Positions 24,515-33,861 are shown, counted from the stretch's first letter. The stretch: DNA of 64,000 nucleotides from Pelagimonas sp. (GCA_025210455.1 JAOARQ010000046.1:1-64000), one strand, 5' to 3'. Translations and numbers: made by a program. Notes: generated by a model from the letters alone, not told the origin.

Positions 24515-25801
24515 ATGTCCCAATCTCTCCGTCTTGGTATTGCCGGTCTGGGGACCGTGGGTGCCGGTGTGGTCAAGATCGTCCGCCAGAAAGCCACGCT
24601 TCTGGAAGAGCGCGCAGGCCGCCCGGTGACCATCAGCGCTGTGTCGGCGCGCAATCGGGATAAAGATCGCGGCGTGAACCTGTCGTCTTACGCCTGGGAA
24701 GATGATCCGGTGAAACTGGCCACCCGCGATGACGTGGATGTCTTTGTGGAACTGATGGGCGGCAGCGATGGCCCGGCCAAAGCCGCAACCGAAGCGGCGC
24801 TGAAGGCGGGCAAGGATGTTGTCACCGCAAACAAGGCGCTTTTGGCCCATCACGGACAGGCGCTTGCGGAACTGGCCGAGGCCAATGATTGTGTCTTGCG
24901 GTTCGAAGCTGGCGTGGCGGGGGGCATTCCGATCATCAAATCCCTGACCGAAGGTCTGGCGGGCAATGATGTTGAACGCGTCATGGGCGTGATGAATGGC
25001 ACCTGCAACTATATCCTGACCCGGATGGAAGACGCCGGACTCAGCTATGAAGAGGCCTTTAAAGAGGCAGACGGGCTGGGCTATTTGGAAGCTGACCCAA
25101 ATCTGGATGTGGGCGGCATTGATGCGGGGCATAAACTGTCGCTGCTGTCTGCCATCGCTTTTGGCACGCAGGTGAATTTTGACGCAGTGGAACTGGAAGG
25201 GATCGGATGCGTTAGCATCGAAGATATCCGTCAGGCTGCTGACATGGGCTATCGTATCAAGCTGCTGGGTGTAGCACGCATGACTGGCCGCGGGTTGGAG
25301 CAATCCATGACCCCCTGTCTGGTTCCGGCCAGTTCTCCGCTGGGGCAATTGGCGGGCGGCACCAATATGGTGGTGGTCGAGGGCGATCAGGTGGGGCAGG
25401 TGGTGCTGCGTGGCGCAGGCGCGGGCGAAGGCCCGACAGCCAGTGCCGTGATGGGCGATGTTATGGATATCGCACGCGGTCTGCGCATGACCACCTTTGG
25501 CAAGCCGGCCTCGAAACTGGTGCCCGCGCAACCTGCCAACAGCACACCACCCGCGCCCTACTATCTGCGTCTCGAACTTAGCGACAAACCCGGTGCCATG
25601 GCCAAGATTGCTTCGGTTCTGGGGGATGCTGGGGTGTCGATCCACCGGATGCGCCAATATGATCACGCCGCTGACACTGCGCCCGTGCTGATTGTGACCC
25701 ATAAAACAACGCGCTCCAGCCTGACAGAAGCCCTGACAGGGATGGCCGAGACCGGTGTCGTTTCGGGCCAGCCGGTTGCGCTGCGTATTGAGGAGCTTTG
25801 A
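24515..25801 (+). CDS. hom: Homoserine dehydrogenase
   Basis: 428 residues, the monofunctional form with a C-terminal ACT domain. NAD(P) site: LGIAGLGTVGAGVV (about residues 7-20). The family signature ESPVAGGIP-like appears as FEAGVAGGIPIIKSL (about residues 131-145), followed by GVMNGTCNYILTRM and the catalytic EADPNLDVGGIDAGHKLSLLS. ACT domain from about residue 350 (YYLRLELSDKPGAMAKIASVLGDAGVSI), which gives feedback control by threonine in this family. It catalyses aspartate semialdehyde to homoserine for threonine and methionine. In relatives, hom is commonly followed by glpX and recJ; here about 3 kb of extra DNA intervenes. Confidence 0.95.
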   Translation: MSQSLRLGIAGLGTVGAGVVKIVRQKATLLEERAGRPVTISAVSARNRDKDRGVNLSSYAWEDDPVKLATRDDVDVFVELMGGSDGPAKAATEAALKAGKDVVTANKALLAHHGQALAELAEANDCVLRFEAGVAGGIPIIKSLTEGLAGNDVERVMGVMNGTCNYILTRMEDAGLSYEEAFKEADGLGYLEADPNLDVGGIDAGHKLSLLSAIAFGTQVNFDAVELEGIGCVSIEDIRQAADMGYRIKLLGVARMTGRGLEQSMTPCLVPASSPLGQLAGGTNMVVVEGDQVGQVVLRGAGAGEGPTASAVMGDVMDIARGLRMTTFGKPASKLVPAQPANSTPPAPYYLRLELSDKPGAMAKIASVLGDAGVSIHRMRQYDHAADTAPVLIVTHKTTRSSLTEALTGMAETGVVSGQPVALRIEEL

Positions 25802-25844
25802 CAAAAGCCCCTTTGTGAGATCGGGAACACAGCGGAATCAAACA

Positions 25845-25880
25845 GCCGTCGCCCGAATGCGGGGCGGCGGTTATTTTCTT
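25845..25880 (+). terminator. Probable intrinsic terminator after hom
   Basis: CCGTCGCCC pairs with GGGCGGCGG (one G-T pair) around a seven-base loop at 25846-25870, followed by TTATTTTCTT. Confidence 0.75.
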
Positions 25881-26190
25881 GGGTTGACCCTAAGGCACTG
25901 ATCGTGACTTGGGGGGATTGCGCTCCAAATTGTCGCATATAGTTCGGTGGCTCCCAATATGGCAGAGCTGCATGTGTGCCTGATGTGTAAGGGCTCACTT
26001 ATTGGTCTTGCTTGTCCAATTTTCTGAGGGCGACTGTCCCTTCTCTGTTTTTAGAAAAGACGAATAAGGAAACGTCTTGCTTCTGATCTAAGGTGAGATA
26101 TTTTTGAGGCAAATATTATTGAGTCTCACAGTTTTTTAATACCTGTATGCATATCCAGATATTACCTAGAATATTGGGGGAATTGAAGCT
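25881..26190. other. Leader region of the Slam-cargo gene
   Basis: 310 bases without a gene. From about 26000 the sequence turns AT-rich, unlike the flanking core genes, and ends in TTGGGGGAATTG just before the ATG. It must hold the promoter of the lipoprotein gene. I cannot pick a specific operator; a Fur-like box is not evident by eye. Confidence 0.5.
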
Positions 26191-27165
26191 ATGAAGATTT
26201 TAGTTAAAAATAGAGGCTCGGCTTTTTTCGCTATCGTTGTTGCAACTGGCGGACTTGCGGGGTGCTCCAGCGGAGGAGATGATACCGCTGTGCTCGCCAA
26301 CGTTACGAGTACACCGGATCAAACCAGCAATATCGTATCTGCTCATCGCAAGTTCGCTTTTAGCTCGAATGGAGGACAGGTTAATTTCGTCCCCCGGGAT
26401 CGGAGCGCCGATGGCGGCTTGGCGGTTGCCTTCAACGAAACCACTTCTGGCGGCTCGAGCTCCGCGGCGATCCCCGCGTCCGCCTCACGTCTGGAAAATG
26501 GCGGTACGTTCGAAGGTCTTCAGTCGATGCCTCTATCAGGGAGGTCCACGATACAGACTGCTCAGGCAAAAGGTTACACTGTAGAAAATAGTACAGAACT
26601 TCGCAGTTTGACTTTGGTTGATACCAGTTTTGCGCGGGTGGGTGTTTACACCCGTTTAGATAAGGTCGGCCTTCAGCTTGATACTGGTGCTTTTTATGGT
26701 GCCTCGAATCCATCTACTGTGAACAATGCACCTGCGGTTTCGGCCAACTATACTGGCGGTGCTGCGGGGATCCTCGTGTCTGATGAGGGTATTACCACCA
26801 TTTCTGGTGAGCTGAATATGCGCGCAAATATCGGTGCAGGCTCTGTTTCCGGTCAGGTCAGCAATATTACAGAAACTTTGAGAAACGGGTCGAAGGTTTC
26901 AGCAAAGTATAATGTCAACATGAACGCAGGCGCAATTTCCGGGAACTCCTATGCGGGGAACGTGGCAGTGGTAGACAAAAACACTGGCGCAGTTCTTGTT
27001 GATACAAGCGGTGCAAACGGGCGTGCAAATTACCGTGGTGGTTTCTATGGGCCGAATGGTGAAGAAACCGCTGGTATGATTGATGTGACTGGCACTGGTG
27101 CCGATCCACAAAGTGGCAAAGTGGGTCGTCTGGATTTCACAGGCATCTTTTTTGGAGAACGCTAG
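26191..27165 (+). CDS. TbpB-like surface lipoprotein, probable Slam cargo
   Basis: 324 residues. Lipoprotein signal with lipobox LAGC (cysteine 25), followed by a flexible SSGGDD tail as in surface-exposed lipoproteins. The rest is beta-rich and glycine/serine/asparagine-rich. The C-terminal domain (about residues 190-324) resembles the eight-stranded barrel of transferrin-binding proteins: repeated strands around GELNMRANIGAGSVSG and the near-diagnostic GGFYGPNGEETAGMIDVTG (about residues 284-302), then a final LDFTGIFFGER strand. A Slam gene follows 251 bases downstream, and Slam proteins move exactly this class of lipoprotein to the cell surface. No TbpA-like receptor is nearby, so transferrin binding is not implied. 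Base composition is lower in GC than hom and glpX. Confidence 0.78.
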   Translation: MKILVKNRGSAFFAIVVATGGLAGCSSGGDDTAVLANVTSTPDQTSNIVSAHRKFAFSSNGGQVNFVPRDRSADGGLAVAFNETTSGGSSSAAIPASASRLENGGTFEGLQSMPLSGRSTIQTAQAKGYTVENSTELRSLTLVDTSFARVGVYTRLDKVGLQLDTGAFYGASNPSTVNNAPAVSANYTGGAAGILVSDEGITTISGELNMRANIGAGSVSGQVSNITETLRNGSKVSAKYNVNMNAGAISGNSYAGNVAVVDKNTGAVLVDTSGANGRANYRGGFYGPNGEETAGMIDVTGTGADPQSGKVGRLDFTGIFFGER

Positions 27166-27416
27166 GGCAATTTGACGCCGCAACCTCGTTGCTGAACACA
27201 GCGACAAGAGTCTGAGATAAGAGCGATAGTCTTTTGGGTCGGGGTGGAAATCCCGACACTTATTGCGACTCTTCTAGCCTTACACTGCGCGCCTATAGCT
27301 GTTTCAGCTGATGCTCATGATTGCCCAATGCGTGAAATTCCTGCCAAATCATGTTCAAAAGACATCTTATCAGATGACCGTTCGGATGGTGCTGCCAACA
27401 GCGCAGGTGGCTTCCT

Positions 27417-28724
27417 ATGACTTCAAAGGTGGTTTCTTTGGGAAAAGATAAAGTCCTTGCCTGGTTTGCACCGCTTTTACTGGCGGTGTTTGCCACTGTG
27501 GTGCAGGCTCAGTCAGATATACTGGTGCGGGTCCAGACCTTGCCTGTGCAGGACGCCTATGCCGCGGCCCAAGAGGCAGTCGCTTCTGGTGAACTGACGG
27601 GGGCGGAGCGGCGGTTCGTGCATGCTGTCTTGTTGGCGCGCACCGGCCAGTTGGCGCAGGCTGAAACCGAATTGCGCTCTTTGCTGCAACAGCATCCCGA
27701 GCTGGATAAAGTGCGCTATCTGCTTGTGCAGGTGATGGCGCAGCAGGGGAAATACGGCCGGGCACGGTTGCAGCTCACACGGTTGATGCGGCCCGGTGCA
27801 GATCCCGAGCTTCTGCAACTTTATCGGCAATTGGATCGACAGCTAGTCGCCGACAACCCTTGGCGCTTTACCTATGTGTTTGCCCTTGAACCGACGAACA
27901 ATATCAACCGAGCGACAGACAAGCAGGTGGTCGAGATTTTTGGCCTGCCGTTCGAGATTGATAATGCCACCGCCGCGCGGCGCGGGGTGCGCACAAGCCT
28001 GCAATTCGGCGCGCAGCGTCGGTTTGCGCTGAGCGACAGAACGTCCGCTGCGCTGGGTGGATTTGCCTCGTTTGTCAGCGACGGTGAAAAAACGCGCGAT
28101 AATCTGGAACTTGGTCTGACAGCGGCCCTCAGCACAGAGCTGGCGCAGAACACGACGCTGAGCGCAAATCTTTCGCTGATGCGCAGCTTTATGGCCCGTA
28201 ACCCGCAGTTTGATCGCAGGCTTGGCAGTGTCACGCTGCATTTTCCTGTGACGGCGAAGATCTCGCAGGCGGTGACCATCGGGCAAAGCTATACAGACTA
28301 TGAACACCCTTTGATCAAAGACGGGGCAACGCGTTTTGTGTCGACGCAATTTTTGCTGCGCCCTTCGCAGACGCGGCTGCTGCGGTTTGGCGCAAGCCTG
28401 TCACAGGCGCGGGCACAGCGTCTGCGGGATCAGTATGACAGTGGTAGCCTTTCGTTCGGGATCAGCCAGAACCTTGGCAAACAGATTCTTCTGGATGCGG
28501 GGATGACCCTGGGGCGCCGAAAGTTCCTGGGGCCAAACCCTTTGACAGGCCAACGCCAGAAAGACAGCTTTCGCGTGTTTGAAGGGGATGTAACCTTTGG
28601 CAATCTGCAACTCTGGGGGTTCGCGCCAAAGCTTGGGGTGCGCTATGAACAGGTTGACAGCAGTTTTTCTGCCAAATCCTTTGATACATTTGGGGCGTCT
28701 TTCACGCTCACGCGGCAGTTCTAA
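27417..28724 (+). CDS. Slam outer-membrane lipoprotein translocator (DUF560, type XI secretion)
   Basis: 435 residues. Signal peptide about residues 1-31 (core LLLAVFATVVQAQ). The periplasmic N-terminal domain (about residues 32-150) shows TPR-like helices: GELTGAERRFVHAVLLARTGQLAQAETELRSLLQQHPELDKVRYLLVQV. From about residue 158 (WRFTYVFALEPTNNINRAT) to the end there are alternating amphipathic strands ending in FTLTRQF, a C-terminal aromatic typical of outer-membrane barrels, fitting the 14-stranded DUF560 barrel. Slam proteins catalyse surface display of TbpB-like lipoproteins, and such a lipoprotein is encoded just upstream. Length is slightly below neisserial Slams. The pair interrupts the hom-glpX order. 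Confidence 0.82.
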   Translation: MTSKVVSLGKDKVLAWFAPLLLAVFATVVQAQSDILVRVQTLPVQDAYAAAQEAVASGELTGAERRFVHAVLLARTGQLAQAETELRSLLQQHPELDKVRYLLVQVMAQQGKYGRARLQLTRLMRPGADPELLQLYRQLDRQLVADNPWRFTYVFALEPTNNINRATDKQVVEIFGLPFEIDNATAARRGVRTSLQFGAQRRFALSDRTSAALGGFASFVSDGEKTRDNLELGLTAALSTELAQNTTLSANLSLMRSFMARNPQFDRRLGSVTLHFPVTAKISQAVTIGQSYTDYEHPLIKDGATRFVSTQFLLRPSQTRLLRFGASLSQARAQRLRDQYDSGSLSFGISQNLGKQILLDAGMTLGRRKFLGPNPLTGQRQKDSFRVFEGDVTFGNLQLWGFAPKLGVRYEQVDSSFSAKSFDTFGASFTLTRQF

Positions 28725-28835
28725 CCCCGCTGGTGCCCGAAATCCGCGCCATTGCCTAAGTTAGCGACACCAGCCTTGCCCTAGGGGCGTGCTCTGGTCT
28801 AAGTGGCAGCAACTGACTTTTCCAAGGATACCCTC

Positions 28836-29804
28836 ATGTCGACCCCAGTAGATTTCAACGACCGTATGCTTTCACTGGGCCTGGCCCGTGTTGCCGAACA
28901 GGCGGCCATCGCCAGCGCCGAATGGATCGGTCGCGGCAATGAAAAAGCAGCGGATCAGGCGGCTGTGAATGCGATGCGCGAACAGCTGAACCAGTTGGAC
29001 ATCAAAGGTGTCGTGGTGATCGGCGAGGGTGAGCGCGACGAAGCGCCGATGCTCTATATCGGTGAAGAAGTCGGCACAGGCGACGGCCCAGGCGTTGACA
29101 TTGCGCTGGACCCGCTGGAAGGCACCACGCTGACCGCCAAAGATATGCCAAACGCGCTGACCGTGATCGCCATGGGTCCGCGCGGGTCGATGCTGCACGC
29201 GCCAGATACCTACATGGACAAGCTGGCCATTGGCCCCGGTTATGAAGATGGCGTTGTGTCGCTGGACATGACTGCGGCAGAGCGTGTGCAGGCGTTGGCG
29301 GCGGCCAAGGGCTGCGACGCCTCGGACATCACTGTCTGCATTCTGGAACGCCCCCGCCATGAAGCAATGATCGCTGAAGTGCGTGAAACCGGCGCGGGGA
29401 TCCGTCTGATCACCGACGGGGATGTGGCAGGTGTGATGCATTGCGCCGAACCCGAAGTCACCGGCATCGACATGTATATGGGCACGGGTGGCGCCCCCGA
29501 AGGTGTTCTGGCCGCAGCGGCTCTGAAATGCATGGGCGGTCAGATGTTCGGTCGTCTGGTGTTCCGCAACGACGACGAAAAGGCCCGCGCCGCCAAAGCC
29601 GGCATCACCGATCTGGATCGCATCTATACCCGCGATGAAATGGTGACTGCGGATGTGATCTTTGCCGCAACAGGTGTGACCGGTGGTTCGCTGCTGCCTC
29701 GCATCATGAAAGAGCCGGGCTGGACCACCACTGAAACCCTGCTGATGCGCTCAAAAACGGGCTCTGTGCGCCGCATGAGCTATCGCAATCCAACCGGCAA
29801 ATAA
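28836..29804 (+). CDS. glpX: Class II fructose-1,6-bisphosphatase
   Basis: 322 residues. Metal- and phosphate-binding motifs are present: GEGERDEAPML (about residues 56-66), DIALDPLEGTTLTA (about residues 83-96), ITDGDVAGVM (about residues 188-197) and TGGAPEGVLAAAALKCMGG (about residues 211-229). It makes fructose 6-phosphate in gluconeogenesis. I use the ATG at 28836, preceded by AAGGA, instead of the in-frame GTG at 28803. A strong terminator follows at 29831. Confidence 0.95.
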   Translation: MSTPVDFNDRMLSLGLARVAEQAAIASAEWIGRGNEKAADQAAVNAMREQLNQLDIKGVVVIGEGERDEAPMLYIGEEVGTGDGPGVDIALDPLEGTTLTAKDMPNALTVIAMGPRGSMLHAPDTYMDKLAIGPGYEDGVVSLDMTAAERVQALAAAKGCDASDITVCILERPRHEAMIAEVRETGAGIRLITDGDVAGVMHCAEPEVTGIDMYMGTGGAPEGVLAAAALKCMGGQMFGRLVFRNDDEKARAAKAGITDLDRIYTRDEMVTADVIFAATGVTGGSLLPRIMKEPGWTTTETLLMRSKTGSVRRMSYRNPTGK

Positions 29805-29830
29805 GCTGCTGGATAGCCAAACCGATTATG

Positions 29831-29866
29831 AGACAGCCGAAGCCTTTTGCTTCGGCTGTCTCTTTT
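29831..29866 (+). terminator. Strong intrinsic terminator after glpX
   Basis: AGACAGCCGAAGC pairs perfectly over 13 bases with GCTTCGGCTGTCT around a five-base loop, followed by CTTTT. Confidence 0.92.
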
Positions 29867-29955
29867 GACGGTTGTCTTGTCTTGATGCGCGCTTGACCCG
29901 ATAGGGCGCGAGGGGCATTTTCCGTCAAACCTGAAAGCCCGTAGATGAGACCCAA

Positions 29956-30531
29956 ATGGCGCGCCCCTCTTTAAAAGATCAACGCACGGCTGAAATACTG
30001 GATGCCTATCTGCGCTGTGTTGCCCGCTTTGGACTGGAGGGGGCCACACAGGATCGCATCGCTGCACAGGCCGGTCTCAAACGCCCGATGCTGCGGCATT
30101 ATCTGGGCAACAAAGACGACATGGTGCAGGCGCTGGCGGATCACGTGATCGCGCAGTTTGATGCGATGATGATCGCGCTTGAGACGGCACTGGATGAGAT
30201 CAGCGATCCGCAGGGCTTTATTGCGCTTTTGTTTCTTGATGAGGGCAGCGATCCGGATCTGACATTGGCCTGGCAGTCGCTGGCTGCGGCCTGCGCACAT
30301 GATGCCAGCCTGCGCGCCCCTTTGCTGGACAGTCAGGCGCGGTTTCTAGGCCTGTTGCAAAAGGCACTCCAGCGACTCTATCCCCAGGCCAATGCGGATG
30401 ACCTGCGCTCGGTCGCTCAGGGGCTTGTGGCGCTCTTCGGATCTTATGATGCGCTGACACCACTCCAGCCACCGACGCAATGGGGCGAGGATATGAAACA
30501 GGCGGCCCATATGCTGATGCGCGGGTTATAA
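29956..30531 (+). CDS. TetR-family transcriptional regulator
   Basis: 191 residues. Helix-turn-helix about residues 9-52 (RTAEILDAYLRCVARFGLEGATQDRIAAQAGLKRPMLRHYLGNKDDMV), then a helical effector domain with a conserved WQSLAAACAHDASLRAPL segment. It lies between glpX and recJ, where many relatives have no regulator, so it may be an addition. It is 67 bases ahead of recJ. Targets cannot be inferred; no clear dyad is visible upstream. Confidence 0.85.
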   Translation: MARPSLKDQRTAEILDAYLRCVARFGLEGATQDRIAAQAGLKRPMLRHYLGNKDDMVQALADHVIAQFDAMMIALETALDEISDPQGFIALLFLDEGSDPDLTLAWQSLAAACAHDASLRAPLLDSQARFLGLLQKALQRLYPQANADDLRSVAQGLVALFGSYDALTPLQPPTQWGEDMKQAAHMLMRGL

Positions 30532-30598
30532 GACCTGCCGGGCTTGTGGTGAGCGGCCCTCTGTGACTATGTGACAGGACTTTCAGCAGGGGGTGTGC

Positions 30599-32341
30599 AT
30601 GAGTTATCTGGGGGTTGAGGGCTCACTTACGGGGCGTAGCTGGGTTGGCCCTGGCATCGAGGTAGAACGACAGGCCGAAGCCATGGCGCAGCAGACCGGG
30701 CTGGAACGCCCGCTGTGCGCTATCATGTCCCGGCTGGGTGTGCCCGTGGATGAAGCGCTGTCTTATCTGGAACCCAAGCTGCGCGATCTTCTGCCCGATC
30801 CGCGTTCCTTAAAGGATATGGAGCAGGCTGCCGCACGGTTTCTGCAATCTGTCCGCAGCCGCGAAAAGATCGCGGTTTTTGCCGATTATGATGTGGATGG
30901 GGGGACCTCGGCGGCGCTTTTGGTGGACTGGCTGCGCCAGATGGGGCGTCAGGCGACTCTGTATGTGCCTGATCGCATCGACGAAGGCTATGGCCCGAAT
31001 GTCCCGGCCATGACCTCGCTGGCCCGTGCCCACGATCTGATCATCTGCGTTGACTGTGGCACGCTGAGCCACGAGCCGATTGCCGCCTGCAAGGGGCTGG
31101 CGGATGTGATCATTCTTGATCACCACCTTGGCGGTGAAACCCTGCCTGACTGTGTTGCGGTGGTGAACCCCAACCGACAGGATGAAAGCGGTGATCTTGC
31201 GCATCTCTGTGCCGCTGCGGTGGTGTTTTTGATGCTGGTCGAAGCAGGCCGCCAGATGCGAGAGGCCGGGGCACAGGGGCCAAATCTGATGGCTATGCTG
31301 GATCTTGTCGCTTTGGCGACAGTGGCGGATGTGGCACCGCTGAAAGGGGTGAACCGCGCGCTGGTGCAGCAGGGGCTCAAGGTTATGGGCAGCCGCAACC
31401 GTGTGGGGTTAGTGGCCCTGGCAGATGTGGCGCGGCTGGAAACCGCCCCGGCGGCTTATCATTTGGGCTATGTGCTAGGGCCGCGCGTCAATGCAGGCGG
31501 ACGCATTGGGCAGGCGGATCTGGGGGCGCGGCTGCTGGCCTGTGATGACCCGATCGAAGCACAGGCCATGGCCGCCCGGCTGGACGAACTCAATTCCGAG
31601 CGCCGCGAAATCGAGGCCGCCGTGCGCGCAGCAGCCCTTGCTCAGGCCGAAGAACGCGGCCTTGACGCGCCACTGGTCTGGGCTGCGGGCGAAGGCTGGC
31701 ACCCGGGCGTTGTTGGCATCGTCGCCTCGCGCCTGAAGGAACAGACCAACCGCCCGGCCGTGGTCATTGGCCTTGAAAACGGCGAAGGCAAAGGGTCAGG
31801 GCGATCTGTCGCCGGGGTTGATCTGGGGGCGTCGATCCAGCGTCTGGCGGCGGAAGGACTGTTGATCAAGGGCGGTGGCCACAAGATGGCCGCCGGGCTG
31901 ACCGTCGCCGAGGACAAACTGGACGAAGCCATGGCGCGGCTCTCTGCGCTGTTGGAAAAGCAGGGCGCGGGGCAGGGGGGCGCAGCTGATCTGCGGGTCG
32001 ATGGCACGCTGATGCCCGGTGCCGCTTCGGTGGAACTGATCGACAAGCTGCAACAGGCTGGCCCATTTGGCGCTGGGGCCTCGGGTCCGCGTTTTGCCTT
32101 TCCGGATGTGCAGATCGCTTTTGCCAAACAGGTGGGCAGCGGGCATCTGAAAATCAGTTTTGGCGATGGTCTGGGCGCGCGGCTGGATGGAATCAGCTTT
32201 GGCGCTTTTGACAGCAAACTTGGCCCCGAACTGATGAATCACGGCGGACGGCGGTTTCATCTGGCGGGGCGGCTAGAAATCAACGAATGGGGCGGGCGGC
32301 GACAGGCGCAATTGATGCTGGAAGACGCCGCCCCCGCCTGA
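30599..32341 (+). CDS. recJ: Single-stranded-DNA-specific exonuclease RecJ
   Basis: 580 residues. The DHH phosphoesterase core is intact: FADYDVDGGTSAALL (motif I, about residues 91-105), VDCGTLSHEPI (motif II), ILDHHLGGE (motif III, about residues 173-181) and DLVALATVADVAPL (motif IV). The DHHA1 part has GEGKGSGRSVAG and KGGGHKMAAGLTV (about residues 424-436). C-terminal OB fold from about residue 465. RecJ degrades single-stranded DNA 5' to 3' in RecF-pathway and mismatch repair. I use ATG 30599, with CAGGGGG upstream, over the GTG six bases earlier. Confidence 0.95.
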   Translation: MSYLGVEGSLTGRSWVGPGIEVERQAEAMAQQTGLERPLCAIMSRLGVPVDEALSYLEPKLRDLLPDPRSLKDMEQAAARFLQSVRSREKIAVFADYDVDGGTSAALLVDWLRQMGRQATLYVPDRIDEGYGPNVPAMTSLARAHDLIICVDCGTLSHEPIAACKGLADVIILDHHLGGETLPDCVAVVNPNRQDESGDLAHLCAAAVVFLMLVEAGRQMREAGAQGPNLMAMLDLVALATVADVAPLKGVNRALVQQGLKVMGSRNRVGLVALADVARLETAPAAYHLGYVLGPRVNAGGRIGQADLGARLLACDDPIEAQAMAARLDELNSERREIEAAVRAAALAQAEERGLDAPLVWAAGEGWHPGVVGIVASRLKEQTNRPAVVIGLENGEGKGSGRSVAGVDLGASIQRLAAEGLLIKGGGHKMAAGLTVAEDKLDEAMARLSALLEKQGAGQGGAADLRVDGTLMPGAASVELIDKLQQAGPFGAGASGPRFAFPDVQIAFAKQVGSGHLKISFGDGLGARLDGISFGAFDSKLGPELMNHGGRRFHLAGRLEINEWGGRRQAQLMLEDAAPA

Positions 32342-32365
32342 AATTGTTCAGATGACAAACAACAG

Positions 32366-32400
32366 GCCCTTTCAAAGTGAACCTTTGAGAGGGCTTATCT
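32366..32400 (+). terminator. Intrinsic terminator after recJ
   Basis: GCCCTTTCAAAG pairs with CTTTGAGAGGGC (one G-T pair) around TGAAC, followed by TTATCTTTAT. Confidence 0.85.
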
Positions 32401-32546
32401 TTATGGGCTTTGGCAGCAGGTTATTGCGGAAACTCTCTGGCGCAAGCGATTGAAAAATAACCTTTCTGCGAAGAAGTTAAAAAAACTGACAGAAACCTCT
32501 TGCGCTCATGCTGGGCTATAGCTAAAAGCCCCCTCACACCGATGAT

Positions 32547-32621
32547 GCTCCGTTCGTCTATCGGTTAGGACGCCAGGTTTTCAACCTGGAAAGAGGGGTT
32601 CGATTCCCCTACGGAGTACCA
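32547..32621 (+). tRNA. tRNA-Glu (TTC), copy 1
   Basis: Acceptor GCTCCGT pairs with ACGGAGT (first pair G-T), anticodon stem CCAGG/CCTGG with loop TTTTCAA (anticodon TTC), T-arm GGTTCGATTCC, discriminator A, CCA encoded at 32619-32621. Confidence 0.95.
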
Positions 32622-32657
32622 TCGGAGTAAAGCACGTCAGCTATTCTGACACATAGT

Positions 32658-32732
32658 GCTCCGTTCGTCTATCGGTTAGGACGCCAGGTTTTCAACCTGG
32701 AAAGAGGGGTTCGATTCCCCTACGGAGTACCA
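32658..32732 (+). tRNA. tRNA-Glu (TTC), copy 2
   Basis: Base-for-base identical to the copy that ends 36 bases upstream, including the encoded CCA. Tandem identical tRNA genes kept the same by gene conversion or recent duplication. Confidence 0.95.
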
Positions 32733-32836
32733 CTTTCCTCACCCGTGAAATCTAGGATGAATATTGTGCCTCGGCGATACCGCTTGTGCAGGCTGCTTCA
32801 GCGCGGCAAATGCCGCGCCGCAATGTCAGGGCGTTT

Positions 32837-33763
32837 TTACAGATCCTCCTGCCAGGGGGGATTCGCCCCGGCGCGCGATACCGTGATGGCCGCAACCCGC
32901 GCTGCAAATTCCAGCGCAGAGCCGATCTGATCCCCGGTCAACCCCCGCACAGCAGCTTTGCTCAGCAGCCCATCACGTGACAGCTGCGCCATAAACCCCG
33001 CATTGAACGTGTCACCAGCCCCAACCGTATCCACCACCTGCGCTTTTTGCGCTGGGCGGTGATGGCGCGACCCATCTGCCAGCAGGGCCTCAGCCCCCTG
33101 AGCGCCTTTGGTCAGGATCACCACTGATGGGCCAAGTGACTGAATGCGCGCCATCTTTTCCTCAAGCGCTTCGTTACCCGGCACCAGCCAGTCCAGATCT
33201 TCATCCGAGATCTTGAGAATGTCGCATTGCCCGATCATCCGATCCAGACGCGCGCGAAAGGCTGATGCGTCGCGGATAAAGCTGGGGCGGATATTTGGAT
33301 CAATCATCACCAGCCGGTCGGCGCCCTGCTGGTCTAGCAGCGTGGCATAGGTGTCTGCGGCAGGATCACAGGCCAGCGAAATCCCACCAAAATACAGCGC
33401 CTCAACCTTGTCAGGGATCTGCGGTAGATCTGCCGCTGCAATCATTCGCCCGGCAGAGTTCTCGTCGAAAAACGAATAGCTGGCGTGCCCATCCACAAGA
33501 TGCACAAACGCCAATGTCGTTGGGCGATCCGATCGGATCAGGCAGCTAGTATCGACCTGTGATGCCTGCAACCCGGTCTCAAGCTGCTGGCCAAATCTAT
33601 CCGTGGACACGCCACTTAGGAAACCTGCGGGCACCCCAAGACGCCCAAGCGCGATGGCTGTGTTGAACACCGCACCGCCGCAATGGGGCACAAACCCTTG
33701 GCCCCCATCTGTGGTTGCGCTGGGGATCATGTCGATCAGGGCTTCTCCGCAACAGAGGATCAT
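32837..33763 (-). CDS. PfkB-family sugar kinase (fructokinase-like)
   Basis: 308 residues. PfkB features: the N-terminal glycine-rich GGAVFNTAIALGRLG (about residues 29-43), and the C-terminal ATP and catalytic signature VDTVGAGDTFNAGFMAQL (about residues 247-264, catalytic aspartate in GAGD). The short lid domain and ASYSFFDENSAGRM segment fit fructokinases and related ketohexose kinases. It stands alone, divergent from a crotonase gene, with no sugar transporter nearby, so the sugar is uncertain. The C-terminus ends PPWQEDL. Confidence 0.87.
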   Translation of the reverse strand: MILCCGEALIDMIPSATTDGGQGFVPHCGGAVFNTAIALGRLGVPAGFLSGVSTDRFGQQLETGLQASQVDTSCLIRSDRPTTLAFVHLVDGHASYSFFDENSAGRMIAAADLPQIPDKVEALYFGGISLACDPAADTYATLLDQQGADRLVMIDPNIRPSFIRDASAFRARLDRMIGQCDILKISDEDLDWLVPGNEALEEKMARIQSLGPSVVILTKGAQGAEALLADGSRHHRPAQKAQVVDTVGAGDTFNAGFMAQLSRDGLLSKAAVRGLTGDQIGSALEFAARVAAITVSRAGANPPWQEDL

Positions 33764-33861
33764 GGGGCACCTTCCTTTGGACGTAGCGTTTTTTCCTGCA
33801 TACTTGCACGCGTCCTCGGGGCAAGCGAGAAATGAAAAACCAGATCACAAACAGGTGCCCC

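Noticed and set aside
24500..25804. 434-residue open frame opposite hom
   Set aside because: It lies on the reverse strand of a fully convincing homoserine dehydrogenase and has histidine- and glutamine-rich shadow composition.
26191..27165. Transferrin receptor system
   Set aside because: Only the TbpB-like barrel is seen; no TbpA/TonB receptor or iron-responsive site is nearby, and a marine host makes transferrin unlikely.
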